DNA of 51,675 nucleotides, from NCBI GenBank assembly GCA_021155905.1, contig JAJNBG010000026.1, positions 1-51,675 of the forward strand. Direction: 5' to 3'. The DNA comes from Bacteroidota bacterium (GTDB taxonomy: Bacteria > Bacteroidota > Bacteroidia > B-17B0 > Aurantibacillaceae). Below are positions 1-9,612 of this stretch, in pieces (position 1 is the first letter of the stretch; each line of letters starts with the position of its first letter). Below the pieces are notes generated by a model. That model was given only the letters and a program-made list of their open reading frames with translations. It did not search any database and was not told the origin of the DNA. The translations under genes were made by a program, and so were the position numbers.

Positions 1-38
1 ACTACAGCGAAAAAATAATTTTTCACTATTATAATTTT

Positions 39-73
39 AACGGCCGTTCCTCATAAGGGAAGGCCGTTTTTTT
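39..73 (+). terminator. Rho-independent terminator upstream of tsf
   Basis: Seven-base GC-rich arms (39-45 and 62-68) extended by four more pairs after a bulge, followed by a run of T. It presumably ends the gene left of the window; rpsB would be usual before tsf but is not visible. Confidence 0.8.
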
Positions 74-108
74 TAAACATAATTAATTAATACTTAAACA
101 ATAACACA

Positions 109-933
109 ATGGCAATTACAGCACAAGAAGTAAACAAATTACGTCAGCAAACCGGAGCAGGTATGATGGATTGTAAAAAAGCGTTAGAAGAAAACAATGG
201 TGATTTTGAACAGGCAATTGATTATCTGCGTAAAAAAGGAGCTAAAGTAGCAGCTAACCGTGGTGACAGAGATTCTAAAGAAGGTGTGGTTTTAGCAAAA
301 ACATCTAAAGACAATAAAAGAGGTATTTTAATCTGGGTTAACTGCGAAACTGATTTCGTAGCAATCAACGCAGACTTCATTGCTTTTGCTGATTCTATCG
401 CAACTATCGCTTTAGAGAAAAATGCAAAAACCAAAGAAGAGATCTTAACATTACCATATAACGGAGATATCACTGTAGGTGATAAATTCATGGAACAAGT
501 TGGTAAAATCGGTGAGAAAATTGAGATCGGTTATTTTGAAGCAATCTCTGCTGAAAAAGTAGCTGCATACATTCACCCAGGTAACCGTGTTTCTGTAATC
601 GTTGGGTTCAACAAAGAAATTTCTGACGAAGCAGGAAGAAACGTTGCAATGCAGGCAGCTGCTATGGCTCCGGTTGCTTTAGATAAAGAAGGTGTTACTC
701 AGGAAATGTTAGATAGAGAACTGGAAATTGCCCGTGAACAAATCCGTGCTGAAGGTAAGCCTGAAGATATGGTAGAAAAAATTGCTCAGGGTAAAATTGC
801 TAAATTCTACAAAGAGTCTACTTTATTAAACCAGGAGTATATTAAAGACAGCAAGATGACTGTTAGCCAGTATTTAAAAAGCTTAGATAAAGATTTAACA
901 GCAACTGACTTTAAACGTTACGCTCTATCTTAA
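109..933 (+). CDS. tsf: Translation elongation factor Ts
   Basis: Elongation factor Ts is the guanine-nucleotide exchange factor that regenerates EF-Tu-GTP during protein synthesis in the cytoplasm. The 274 residues match the family's usual length. The N-terminal UBA-like region carries the signature TGAGMMDCKKAL near residues 15-26, followed by the core exchange domain with the CETDFVA stretch near residue 79. The gene is bracketed by terminators at 39-73 and 948-978, so it appears to be a separate transcript or the last gene of an upstream unit. ATG start with an A-rich leader and no Shine-Dalgarno sequence, as is usual in Bacteroidota. Identification is secure. Confidence 0.97.
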   Translation: MAITAQEVNKLRQQTGAGMMDCKKALEENNGDFEQAIDYLRKKGAKVAANRGDRDSKEGVVLAKTSKDNKRGILIWVNCETDFVAINADFIAFADSIATIALEKNAKTKEEILTLPYNGDITVGDKFMEQVGKIGEKIEIGYFEAISAEKVAAYIHPGNRVSVIVGFNKEISDEAGRNVAMQAAAMAPVALDKEGVTQEMLDRELEIAREQIRAEGKPEDMVEKIAQGKIAKFYKESTLLNQEYIKDSKMTVSQYLKSLDKDLTATDFKRYALS

Positions 934-947
934 TATTTATTTTATTT

Positions 948-978
948 AAATCCCGATTTTTTAATCGGGATTTTTTTT
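948..978 (+). terminator. Rho-independent terminator after tsf
   Basis: An eleven-base inverted repeat built on aatcccgat/atcgggatt with a short T loop and an eight-T tail, 14 bp after the tsf stop codon. Confidence 0.9.
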
Positions 979-1045
979 GTTCTTTTTTTAATAACCTCAT
1001 TAAAATATTGGTTGACAGTGATAACACCTGCAACACACGCAAACT

Positions 1046-1753
1046 ATGAAATACAAACGTATTCTTTTAAAATTATCGGGTGAATCATTAATGGGCAATA
1101 AAGGCTTTGGTATTGACCAGCAGCGCTTAATGGAATATGCCGCGGAAATTAAAAATGCTTATGATGCCGGTTGCCAGGTAGCTATTGTTATTGGTGGCGG
1201 TAATATCTTCAGAGGTATACAGGCAGAAAAAGGCGGGATGGATCGCGTACACGGTGATTATATGGGTATGCTGGCCACAGTCATCAATTCGATGGCCATC
1301 CAGTCAGCACTTGAAGGGTTAGGCGTTCAAACCCGATTACAAAGCGCGATTAAAATGGAACAGATCTGTGAGCCATTTATTCGTCGTAAAGCAGTTCGTC
1401 ATTTGGAAAAAGGCCGTGTCGTAATATTTGGAGCTGGTACAGGAAATCCTTATTTCACAACTGATTCGGCAGCGGCATTAAGGGCTATTGAAATTGAAGC
1501 AAATGTGATTTTAAAAGGAACCCGTGTGGATGGTATTTATACGGCTGATCCAGAAAAAGATCCTTCGGCAACCAAATACAGCAGTATCTCTTATGATGAA
1601 TGTTACAACAAAGGACTGGAAGTTATGGATCTAACAGCATTCACCTTATGCAAGGAAAATAATTTACCGATCATCGTGTTCGATATGAATAAAAAAGGTA
1701 ACCTGCAAAACCTTTTGAACGGCGAAAAAGTTGGAACTATTGTAGAAGCATAA
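1046..1753 (+). CDS. pyrH: UMP kinase (uridylate kinase)
   Basis: PyrH phosphorylates UMP to UDP with ATP in pyrimidine nucleotide synthesis; it is a cytoplasmic hexamer of the amino-acid kinase fold. The 235-aa protein shows the family signature KLSGES near residue 9, the glycine-rich GGGNIFRG near residues 50-57, and the TGNPYFTTD motif near residue 133 that binds nucleotide. Length is typical. It follows tsf at 113 bp; tsf-pyrH neighbourhood is common in bacteria, but a strong terminator lies between them here, so they need not be co-transcribed. Ends in a hairpin terminator shared with the opposing gene. Confidence 0.97.
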   Translation: MKYKRILLKLSGESLMGNKGFGIDQQRLMEYAAEIKNAYDAGCQVAIVIGGGNIFRGIQAEKGGMDRVHGDYMGMLATVINSMAIQSALEGLGVQTRLQSAIKMEQICEPFIRRKAVRHLEKGRVVIFGAGTGNPYFTTDSAAALRAIEIEANVILKGTRVDGIYTADPEKDPSATKYSSISYDECYNKGLEVMDLTAFTLCKENNLPIIVFDMNKKGNLQNLLNGEKVGTIVEA

Positions 1754-1771
1754 GAAAAATAACATTAAAAG

Positions 1772-1805
1772 AAAAGCCTGTGTACATTTATACGCAGGCT
1801 TTTTA
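1772..1805 (+). terminator. Terminator between convergent pyrH and SpoIIE-domain gene
   Basis: AAAAGCCTG (1772-1780) pairs with CAGGCTTTT (from 1795). T-rich on both strands, so it probably serves both convergent genes. Confidence 0.8.
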
Positions 1806-1807
1806 AT

Positions 1808-4800
1808 TTATCCAATTCTTACGCCAATCAGCAGCACATCGTCCACCTGTTCATACTCTGCTTTCCACTCATTGAAAGAATCACTTAATTTCTGTTTTTG
1901 TTCCTCCATAGAGAGCACACTGATGCTCACTAATAATTCCTTCAATTGCTTGTACATGAATTTCTTTCCTTTCGGGCCACCAAACTGATCCGGCATACCA
2001 TCCGTTAACGCATACACCACATCATTTGGTTTCAACTCAATCGTATGCTGTGTAAACGACTCAGAATCTCTGTCATGCTTACCAACGGGCATCTTATCCG
2101 GCTTTAATTCAATGATCGCTCCGTCCCGAATTACCCAAATGGGATTGTTCGCTGCGCTATAGCTCATATTTAAATGATTCAGATCAAAGCTTATTAAACT
2201 GCAATCCATCCCATCCTTACCGCCTGCTTCACTTCCGTCATTGGACAGATGTTTGATAATCTTACTTCGGGTGTAATTTAAAATATCATTGGGCTGTTTT
2301 AATTTCTGACCTTCAATGGCTTCATTCAAACAGGAAATATTAAGCATGCTCATAATCGCTCCCGGGACACCATGACCTGTGCTGTCGGCCGTTACCAATA
2401 CGAACTGATTATTATCCAGTTCAGCTCCCCAGTAAAAATCTCCACTTACTATGTCTTTAGGTTGAAAGAATACAAAATAGTTTTTCAAATTTTTCTGCAG
2501 TAAGTTATCACTGGCCAGTAAAGATCTTTGGATCCGTTGAGCATAATTGATACTGTCAACGATCTCCTTATTTTTATGCTCCAGCTCAAACTTTTGATCA
2601 ACAATGGTTTTCGTCCGAAGAGCAATCGTATTTTCAAGGCTGATATTTTGTTCTTTCAAACGTTTTGTATACAATGTCACAAACAGGATCACGGCGCCTA
2701 TAAGTAACAAAACATAACATACATAAGCGAGAGTGGTTCTGTACCAGGGTGGCAAAACAGTAAATGAAAAACTGATTTCCTGCGATTCCATACCTAATAT
2801 ATTTTTAGCCTTTAGGTGAAACGTGTAGTGGCCTTCATTAATTTTCGGAATCTCAATGACTTTTCTTTCTGCCCATTCGCTATAACCCTCATCTGCTCCT
2901 TCAATGTAATAAGCGAATTTAATAAGGTCTGGTCCAAAATAAGTACTGGCTGCAGGATACACATATAGTTGATTACTTTTGAAAGGGATGTCATCTGAAC
3001 CAAATACAAATTCACCTGAATAATTTTCAAGAAAACTACTGTCCCGCGCCGTACCAAAATAAGCCTTTGAAATAATGGTTCTAAAATTCGACGGCTTTAA
3101 CTCCCTTTGAAGATTGTAGCAAAACAATCCCTGGTTAGTACCAATATAAACTCTGTTATTATGATAAAAAAAATGCTTGGCATTGGCACCCTGGATACGG
3201 TTTAAAAAGGAAGTAGTGACTTTAAACCTTCCACTATCAGGGGCGATACTTACGATCTCCTCGATACTCTCCTTAATTTTGTCTTCATGTGTTGACTGAA
3301 ACCAAACTTCGTTTTTTATCTGCGCGGCTGCGGTAATATATACGTTAGCCGAAAAAGGATTCATCGCCGTCGAGCGCTTTATTTTCATTTCTCTTGCCGG
3401 GTCCCAGTCAAAAAAACCGACATCCGTTGAAATATATAACTTCCCTTCATATGAGAACACATGATTTTCATTGAGATTCGGCAAACCTTCTTTTGTTGTC
3501 AGTTGTATTTTCTTTCCGTTGTTTCTTAAAATATAGACACCATTAATAGCCGTAGCAGCAGCAATGTTCCCTTCTCTGTCACTGGCAATATAACGTACTG
3601 CACCAATATCCTCCAATTTATCCCTGACTTCAAATTTACCCGCACTCAGTTTACCTTTATAAAAATTGTAATCGGTTCCTACGTATAGATCATTTCTCAG
3701 ACTGTCATAAAAAACGGAGTAAGCAAATTCTTCCAATACGAGTTTGTAATTTTTGCCATCATATAAATAGAGACCATCCACAGAGGCCACAAACATATGT
3801 TCGTTAGAAACAGCAAACGAAAAACAACCGTTGGTGATCTCAGTTTCTTCAAATTTAGACGTCAGCTCGTTTAATTTCAAGAGTCCTTTGTCTGTAGCAG
3901 CGAATGTTTGTCCTTTAAACAAAATCACATTCTCCACAACCCCTTTTATACCTTCCGTCTTTTTCCAAAAAGTGATGGGTGTGTTATTCTCATAAAACGC
4001 AATACCAAAATTTAAAGACAACCAAAGGTTATCATTGGAATCTTTGTAGATATTTTTTACGGCATCATCCTGTAAACCATTGTTGGAATTTAATTTCGAA
4101 ATAATTTTAAACGTTCGGTCGGTGATAATCATTCCACCCTTTAAACTTCCAAAAGCATAACGGTTATCTCCGATGCGCGCACCGCAATATAACTCATTCT
4201 CCTTCAACCAATGATCAATTGCTGACGAACGCTTAACAAAAACAGACTTAGTCGGATTTTTATCATTATAGTAAAGCATGTAAATTCCGTCATTCCTGCT
4301 GGCAACAAGATATGTGTTACCTTCCAGGTGCATAATGGCATACACCTTTTTATCCGCAAATTCTTCGCTGCCTTTAACAAGCTTAAGTTCACCATTTTCA
4401 AAAACTTTAAATCCTTTGCCAAATTCACGAATCAATAAGTGTTTTCCTACTTTAAAAAAAGTATGAAACGCTTCACCTTCCGGTGAAAAAGACCTGATGG
4501 TTCTCTGATCATACCAAAATACTTTTTCATTACTGCAAAAGAAGACATCTGAACCAATACAATGAGTAGCCCAGGTAGAAGTAAACTCCCTGTCCTTTTC
4601 TGATAACTGCTTTGACAAAGACACATACTTGATAGCGCCCCGTGAATTTTGCCTGAGGAACCCAAATTCATTGTCACCACCCACATAAACCTTATCATGC
4701 TCATCTTTATCCAAAGAAAAAACACTGACGTTGTTGGTTAAATAAATTGTTTTCCAGAAACGGCCATTATACGTGATCACCCCGTTAAGGTTAGCAAAAT

Positions 4801-4984
4801 ATAATTTCCCCACTGTATCCTGCACCGCGTCCCAGTTTTGATCACTTCCCCTATAAACAGCAGGTGTGAAATTGCTGGTGTAACCATTACCCTCCTGCGA
4901 GAATGAAACAGAAATATTAACCCATAAAAAAAGGCAACAGATATGTAGATAACGAAGAAGCACGATAAAGCTTTTTAGAACCAA
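1808..4984 (-). CDS. Propeller-Y_Y_Y-membrane-SpoIIE phosphatase (signal transduction)
   Basis: A 1058-aa single-protein signalling phosphatase. Order of parts: an N-terminal signal sequence, a long region of repeats such as GKLYFANLNGVITYNG typical of two-component-type beta-propellers (about residues 30-650), a Y_Y_Y-like beta-sandwich (about 665-745, ending in YTFHLKAKN), one membrane span (about 750-775), a coiled linker, and a C-terminal SpoIIE/PP2C domain. Phosphatase hallmarks are GDFYW, TADSTGHGVPGA and ALTDGMPDQFGG. Such proteins sense outside the cytoplasmic membrane and dephosphorylate a serine/threonine target, often an anti-sigma-factor antagonist; no such partner lies nearby, so the target is unknown. 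The first codon is TTG at 4984; an in-frame GTG at 4963 is an alternative and no ATG precedes the signal peptide. Confidence 0.85.
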   Translation of the reverse strand: MVLKSFIVLLRYLHICCLFLWVNISVSFSQEGNGYTSNFTPAVYRGSDQNWDAVQDTVGKLYFANLNGVITYNGRFWKTIYLTNNVSVFSLDKDEHDKVYVGGDNEFGFLRQNSRGAIKYVSLSKQLSEKDREFTSTWATHCIGSDVFFCSNEKVFWYDQRTIRSFSPEGEAFHTFFKVGKHLLIREFGKGFKVFENGELKLVKGSEEFADKKVYAIMHLEGNTYLVASRNDGIYMLYYNDKNPTKSVFVKRSSAIDHWLKENELYCGARIGDNRYAFGSLKGGMIITDRTFKIISKLNSNNGLQDDAVKNIYKDSNDNLWLSLNFGIAFYENNTPITFWKKTEGIKGVVENVILFKGQTFAATDKGLLKLNELTSKFEETEITNGCFSFAVSNEHMFVASVDGLYLYDGKNYKLVLEEFAYSVFYDSLRNDLYVGTDYNFYKGKLSAGKFEVRDKLEDIGAVRYIASDREGNIAAATAINGVYILRNNGKKIQLTTKEGLPNLNENHVFSYEGKLYISTDVGFFDWDPAREMKIKRSTAMNPFSANVYITAAAQIKNEVWFQSTHEDKIKESIEEIVSIAPDSGRFKVTTSFLNRIQGANAKHFFYHNNRVYIGTNQGLFCYNLQRELKPSNFRTIISKAYFGTARDSSFLENYSGEFVFGSDDIPFKSNQLYVYPAASTYFGPDLIKFAYYIEGADEGYSEWAERKVIEIPKINEGHYTFHLKAKNILGMESQEISFSFTVLPPWYRTTLAYVCYVLLLIGAVILFVTLYTKRLKEQNISLENTIALRTKTIVDQKFELEHKNKEIVDSINYAQRIQRSLLASDNLLQKNLKNYFVFFQPKDIVSGDFYWGAELDNNQFVLVTADSTGHGVPGAIMSMLNISCLNEAIEGQKLKQPNDILNYTRSKIIKHLSNDGSEAGGKDGMDCSLISFDLNHLNMSYSAANNPIWVIRDGAIIELKPDKMPVGKHDRDSESFTQHTIELKPNDVVYALTDGMPDQFGGPKGKKFMYKQLKELLVSISVLSMEEQKQKLSDSFNEWKAEYEQVDDVLLIGVRIG

Positions 4985-5080
4985 GTAAATATAAAATTAA
5001 TAATCGGAAGTTGCGTACATTTCCACTTCGATGAATCGGCAGGAACAGCCGTTTTAAATCACTTTTAACAAGATGATTGG

Positions 5081-5110
5081 TTGGTAAATCCAAAAAAAAT
5101 ACTATTTTTG
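5081..5110 (+). promoter_or_regulatory. Bacteroidota-type promoter of the T9SS protein gene
   Basis: TTG at 5081-5083 and TATTTTTG at 5103-5110 fit the TTG-N19-TAnnTTTG pattern. Transcription would start near 5117, so an upstream in-frame ATG at 5077 cannot be used and ATG 5131 is the start. Confidence 0.6.
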
Positions 5111-5130
5111 CTTTGAAAAAAATTATTTTA

Positions 5131-7620
5131 ATGAAAAAACAATTACTTACCATTTTTAAAGCATTATTTTCTTCATTTTTATTCGGACAATCCATTCCGA
5201 ATGGAGGATTTGAAAACTGGAACACCGTAACCTACGAGAATCCAACAAGCTACCAAACTTCTAACCTGCAGGGGGATGGAGGAAGTATAGGGCCGGTGAA
5301 CGCGTTAAAAACAGCTGATGCTTTTCACGGGAATTATGCGATCCGCTTAACAACAACCGCCTCGGGAATGGACACCTCCTTTGCCTATTTTTGTAACGGT
5401 GATCCCGGCAAAAATCCTCCTTTGGGCGGCATGCCGTATAATCAGGCTCCTACAGGAATCAGGTTACATTATAAGAGCAATATCATGGCAGGTGATTCTG
5501 CATTGGTTTTAGTTGTATTTAAAAAGAACGGCGCTTTATTAAACCAATATTTCTTTGCGGTTAATTCAAGTCAATCTTCATATACTCTTTTTCAAAAAAC
5601 CTTTAGTCCGGCTTTATCCATGTCACCTGATACCGTTATCATTGGTGTGGCTTCCAGTTTCCCTTTTGGTGGCAACAGAGGGACGCCCGGAAACATGATA
5701 CAGGTAGACAGTATCTTATTTACCGGAGTTGGCTCTCAACCCGCAAACTTTAATGGTGATATTGAGTCCTGGCAAACAATTAACAACTCGCAGATTGTAG
5801 GTTGGAATATCAATGGTAATAATGAGGACGATGATTATCAAACTACTGATGCTTATAGTGGCGCCTACGCACTGGAATTACAAACACAGGCACCTTCCTT
5901 TGGAAGCGGCGGCGGCTTACAGTCTTCTCAGGCAATAACCGGTCAATGGACTCATAATGGTCCTCCAAAAGGAGGCTTACCATATAGCAATATGGTTGAT
6001 ACTCTGATTTTCTATTATAAATATTTGCCAGCAGATCCAACAGATTCCGGTTCCGTTTTCATTACATTCACAAAAAATGGAACACACGTGTACGGAATGC
6101 ACAAACGTTTGGGCGTTGCCGGAGGATATACGATGGCTCAGTGTTTAATTAATATTCCTGGCTCCATTACTCCAGATACGGTCATGATCAGTTTTTCATC
6201 GTCCACATATTCAACTTACCCCATTCCAAACTCATATATCGGTTCTGATTTAAAAGTGGATAATTTATATTTGAAATCACAAAAAATGCCTGTCGCGAAT
6301 TTTACTATTCCAGCCTCAGGATGTGTTGGACAACCGATTCAGCTATCCGACAACTCTGCCAATATGGTTAGCGGATGGAACTGGATTATGCCCAGCGGAA
6401 GCCCTTCCAGCTCTGTTCAACAGAATCCACAGGTCACATATTCCAGCGTGGGTACTAAGACGATTACTCTTTATGCTACTAACTTTATAGGTTCAACAAA
6501 TACCAGTGCGGCCTATTCAAGAACGATTGCTATTTATTCTATTCCTTCAGTGAACGCGTCATCTTCAACGATATGCGGAGGATCAACAGCAACTTTAGTA
6601 GCTAGCGGCGCAACCAATTATTCCTGGAGCTCAGGTCAGAACACGGCTACGATAGTAGTAACACCAAGCGTTTCCACAAACTATACTGTAACCGGATCAA
6701 CCAATAGTTGTTCAAATACGGCTGTTTCTTCTGTTGTTATTCCGGCAACTATTATTCCGGAAATTTGTATGGTAACGGCAGACAGCGTATTTGCCAACAA
6801 CATTGTATTCTGGGACAAAACCGTAAGCAGTAAAGTAGACAGTTTTATTATTTACAGGGAAGTTAGTAGTGGCAACTATAGACGTATCGGTGCACAGCAT
6901 TATTCTGCATTGAGCCGCTTTATTGATACAACCAGAAGCGTAGGTCCTGCTAATGGTGATCCTGCCATTACCTCCTACAGGTATAAATTGCAGTTAAGAG
7001 ATAGTTGTGGAAATTACAGCGCATTAAGTCCTTACCATAACTGTTTTTACTTTACGGCCATTGGTAACGGAAATTTCATCTGGAATTCATACGCTGTGGA
7101 AGGACAGACGTTAACACCGGTAAGTACCTGCAATCTGTTAAGGGACGATTTAGGAACTAATACATGGACAGTTGTCGGAAGCTGTGCCGGTACTCAAACT
7201 GCAATTAATGATCCGTCGTTTGGAGCTTTTCCAAATGGTTTCTGGAGAATCGATGGACTTGGATTTAATTGCAATCCTACTTACAAAACGGCAGCTACGT
7301 TCAATAAATCCAAATCAAACGTAAAGAACAATTTTAACGTTCCTGGTAGTTTTACAAGTATTGCCGAAAAAAATCTTAACACCTTGGTGAGCCTGGCTCC
7401 AAACCCGGCAACCACAGAACTGTTAATTTCGTTTACTGATGGTGTCAAAGAAAATACAAAAGTGATCATCACTGATGTTTTAGGAAAAATGATTTCAAAT
7501 TATGAAATCAATGAAGGTACTTCTTCCACTATCTCAGTAAGTGAATTGCCAAACGGTGTTTACTTCATTAAAATCCAACAGGGGAAAAACACTACTGTTA
7601 AGAAATTCGTGAAGGGATAA
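5131..7620 (+). CDS. Secreted PKD-domain protein with T9SS type A sorting domain
   Basis: An 829-aa exported protein. It begins with a signal peptide (MKKQLLTIFKALFSSFLFGQ). Two similar N-terminal modules each start with NGxxExW (PNGGFENW, FNGDIESW) and look like carbohydrate-binding or jelly-roll domains. A PKD-like domain (VSGWNWIMPSG ... YSSVGTKTITLYATN) follows near the middle, then an Ig-like repeat and a fibronectin-like stretch. The C-terminal ~75 residues (APNPATTELLISF ... LPNGVYFIKI) are a classical type A sorting domain recognised by the type IX secretion system. The protein is therefore expected on the cell surface or outside; ligand unknown. The start at 5131 is preferred over 5077 because of the promoter position and the signal peptide. 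Confidence 0.88.
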   Translation: MKKQLLTIFKALFSSFLFGQSIPNGGFENWNTVTYENPTSYQTSNLQGDGGSIGPVNALKTADAFHGNYAIRLTTTASGMDTSFAYFCNGDPGKNPPLGGMPYNQAPTGIRLHYKSNIMAGDSALVLVVFKKNGALLNQYFFAVNSSQSSYTLFQKTFSPALSMSPDTVIIGVASSFPFGGNRGTPGNMIQVDSILFTGVGSQPANFNGDIESWQTINNSQIVGWNINGNNEDDDYQTTDAYSGAYALELQTQAPSFGSGGGLQSSQAITGQWTHNGPPKGGLPYSNMVDTLIFYYKYLPADPTDSGSVFITFTKNGTHVYGMHKRLGVAGGYTMAQCLINIPGSITPDTVMISFSSSTYSTYPIPNSYIGSDLKVDNLYLKSQKMPVANFTIPASGCVGQPIQLSDNSANMVSGWNWIMPSGSPSSSVQQNPQVTYSSVGTKTITLYATNFIGSTNTSAAYSRTIAIYSIPSVNASSSTICGGSTATLVASGATNYSWSSGQNTATIVVTPSVSTNYTVTGSTNSCSNTAVSSVVIPATIIPEICMVTADSVFANNIVFWDKTVSSKVDSFIIYREVSSGNYRRIGAQHYSALSRFIDTTRSVGPANGDPAITSYRYKLQLRDSCGNYSALSPYHNCFYFTAIGNGNFIWNSYAVEGQTLTPVSTCNLLRDDLGTNTWTVVGSCAGTQTAINDPSFGAFPNGFWRIDGLGFNCNPTYKTAATFNKSKSNVKNNFNVPGSFTSIAEKNLNTLVSLAPNPATTELLISFTDGVKENTKVIITDVLGKMISNYEINEGTSSTISVSELPNGVYFIKIQQGKNTTVKKFVKG

Positions 7621-7634
7621 GATCCTTAAAAAAT

Positions 7635-7671
7635 AAAAAGGTCTCAATTTAAACAAATTGAGGCCTTTTTT
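7635..7671 (+). terminator. Terminator after T9SS protein gene
   Basis: Long hairpin with arms CTCAATTT (7643-7650) and AAATTGAG (7655-7662), extended by GG/CC and A/T pairs, then a T run. Confidence 0.9.
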
Positions 7672-7719
7672 ATGCCCTGTATTTTATTGACAGAAATTTT
7701 ACACTGTTATAATAATTGC

Positions 7720-7727
7720 TAATTTTG
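7720..7727 (+). promoter_or_regulatory. -7 element of serC promoter
   Basis: TAATTTTG matches TAnnTTTG, 29 bp before the serC ATG. No convincing -33 TTG is present at the usual distance. Confidence 0.45.
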
Positions 7728-7755
7728 GGATATAAAAAACTAACCCTCATTGTCT

Positions 7756-8829
7756 ATGTCAAAAGTTCACAATTTTAGCGCCGGTCCCGGTATCCTGCCA
7801 TTAGAAGTTTTAAAACAATCTGCTGAAGCCTGTATCAATTTTGATAATATGAATTTATCGCTGTTGGAAATTTCTCACCGCAGTAAAAATTATGTTGCTG
7901 TCATGGATGAAGCCCGCGCCTTAGTTAAAGATTTGTTTGAAGTGGGAGATGATTATGAGGTCATGTTTTTAGGTGGTGGTGCCAGTATGCAGTTTGCCAT
8001 GGTTCCCTATAATTTATTGACGGATAAAGGGTATGCAGCTTACCTGAATACTGGTGTTTGGGCAAGTAAAGCGATTAAGGAATCAAAGATCATCGGAAAT
8101 ACAAAAGTAATTGCTTCTTCCGAAGATAAAAACTTCAACTACATTCCAAAAGGCTATGAAGTTCCTAAAGACGCGGATTATTTCCATATTACATCTAACA
8201 ATACTATCTATGGAACACAGCTAAAAAGCTTCCCAAAATGTGAAGTGCCTTTGGTATGTGACATGAGTTCTGATTTATTCAGCAGAAAAGTAAATGCTAA
8301 AGACTTTGCTTTAATTTATGCAGGAGCGCAAAAAAATATCGGTCCTGCAGGTAGTACCATGGTGATGGTGAAAAAAGACATACTTGGCAAAACCGGCCGT
8401 AAAATGTTATCCATGCTGGATTACCAGGTCCATATCAAAGGAGAATCCATGTACAATACTCCTCCTGTATTCCCGGTATATGTTACGATGCTAACCTTAC
8501 GCTGGCTGAAACAGAACGGCGGAATCAGCTGGATCGAAGGGCTCAATCAAAAGAAAGCAGATTTATTATACAATGAAATTGACAGAAACTCACAATTTGT
8601 TGGTACAACAGCCAAAGAAGACCGGAGTAATATGAATGCCTGCTTTTTATTAAATAAACCTGAGCTAGAACCTGAATTTGATAAATTATGGAAAAGCGCT
8701 AATATCGATGGAATCCGCGGACACAGAGATGTAGGTGGATACCGCGCATCTATCTACAATGCCATGCCAATTGAAAGCGTGCAGGTATTAGTAGATGTCA
8801 TGAAAGACTTTGAAGCGAAATTCGCTTAG
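7756..8829 (+). CDS. serC: Phosphoserine aminotransferase
   Basis: SerC is a PLP enzyme that converts 3-phosphohydroxypyruvate and glutamate to phosphoserine in serine synthesis, and serves the parallel step in pyridoxine synthesis. The 357-aa protein opens with the family signature HNFSAGPGILP, has GGGASMQFAM near residue 75 for cofactor phosphate binding, and GAQKNIGPAG near residue 195, whose lysine forms the Schiff base. The C-terminal GHRDVGGYRAS loop binds substrate phosphate in this family. ATG 7756 is chosen over the TTG two codons upstream. No serA or serB neighbour is in the window. Confidence 0.96.
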   Translation: MSKVHNFSAGPGILPLEVLKQSAEACINFDNMNLSLLEISHRSKNYVAVMDEARALVKDLFEVGDDYEVMFLGGGASMQFAMVPYNLLTDKGYAAYLNTGVWASKAIKESKIIGNTKVIASSEDKNFNYIPKGYEVPKDADYFHITSNNTIYGTQLKSFPKCEVPLVCDMSSDLFSRKVNAKDFALIYAGAQKNIGPAGSTMVMVKKDILGKTGRKMLSMLDYQVHIKGESMYNTPPVFPVYVTMLTLRWLKQNGGISWIEGLNQKKADLLYNEIDRNSQFVGTTAKEDRSNMNACFLLNKPELEPEFDKLWKSANIDGIRGHRDVGGYRASIYNAMPIESVQVLVDVMKDFEAKFA

Positions 8830-8866
8830 GTCCTTTTTATCACAATAATTAGTCAGGCCACTCGTT

Positions 8867-9547
8867 ATGAGTAAAGTGAAAAACTTTTTAGCTTATATTT
8901 TGATCATGAGTGGCCTTTTTGCTTTTTCGCAGGATAAGGCTCCGGAATTACCCAGATTTTCAATACGTATGAATGTTGGCATTCCTAAAATTGCCTCCAG
9001 TACACAATACAGGCATTCCTTTTCCGGCGTCATCACGGCAGACGGAAGTATGAACTATAAATTATTTTCAAACTTTATTGTTGGCGTGGGTTATAACTAT
9101 ACCTACTTTAAATGCCAGAAATATTTCAGGGACCCCTTACGGGATAACATCAACACGACCTTACAAATTCAAAACGGTTACATGAAACTCGGATATGATC
9201 ATTTTTTCAGTGATAACGGTTTCGCCACTTTTGCAGTTAACATGGGCGCAGGTCAAGGCAAGTACACCAGTGTGCGTTACAAACACGATTCCCTGATGGG
9301 GAAAACACCCACGCAGTTTTCAAATGCTTTTATTGAACCATTGATTGGATTGTATTTTATCGTTGACCCAAATTTTGCCATTGGCGCGCATATTTCCTAT
9401 AACTATAGCTTTACTAAATTTGATCCTCTGCATCCACAATTTCAGCAATGGGGTCCGGAGGGCTACACTAAACTCTCCAATAAATGGAACATGAGTATGG
9501 TGACTCTTGGCTTCGGTTTCTATTACGGTATTGCAAAAAAGCAATAA
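8867..9547 (+). CDS. Outer-membrane beta-barrel protein, function unknown
   Basis: A 226-aa protein with an N-terminal signal peptide ending near FAFSQ and then repeated short amphipathic strands with alternating aromatic and glycine residues (VGVGYNYTYF, VNMGAGQGKYTS, IGAHISYNYSF). It ends LGFGFYYGIAKKQ; aromatic-rich last strands are typical of outer-membrane barrels. No catalytic motif is visible. It follows serC by 37 bp and could share its transcript, but no functional link is evident. Assigned as an outer-membrane barrel by pattern only. Confidence 0.65.
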   Translation: MSKVKNFLAYILIMSGLFAFSQDKAPELPRFSIRMNVGIPKIASSTQYRHSFSGVITADGSMNYKLFSNFIVGVGYNYTYFKCQKYFRDPLRDNINTTLQIQNGYMKLGYDHFFSDNGFATFAVNMGAGQGKYTSVRYKHDSLMGKTPTQFSNAFIEPLIGLYFIVDPNFAIGAHISYNYSFTKFDPLHPQFQQWGPEGYTKLSNKWNMSMVTLGFGFYYGIAKKQ

Positions 9548-9612
9548 TACTGGTACTGTCCGGTTTTTATTGTAACTTTCTAATATGATTAAACGTCTTT
9601 AAAAAAAAGATT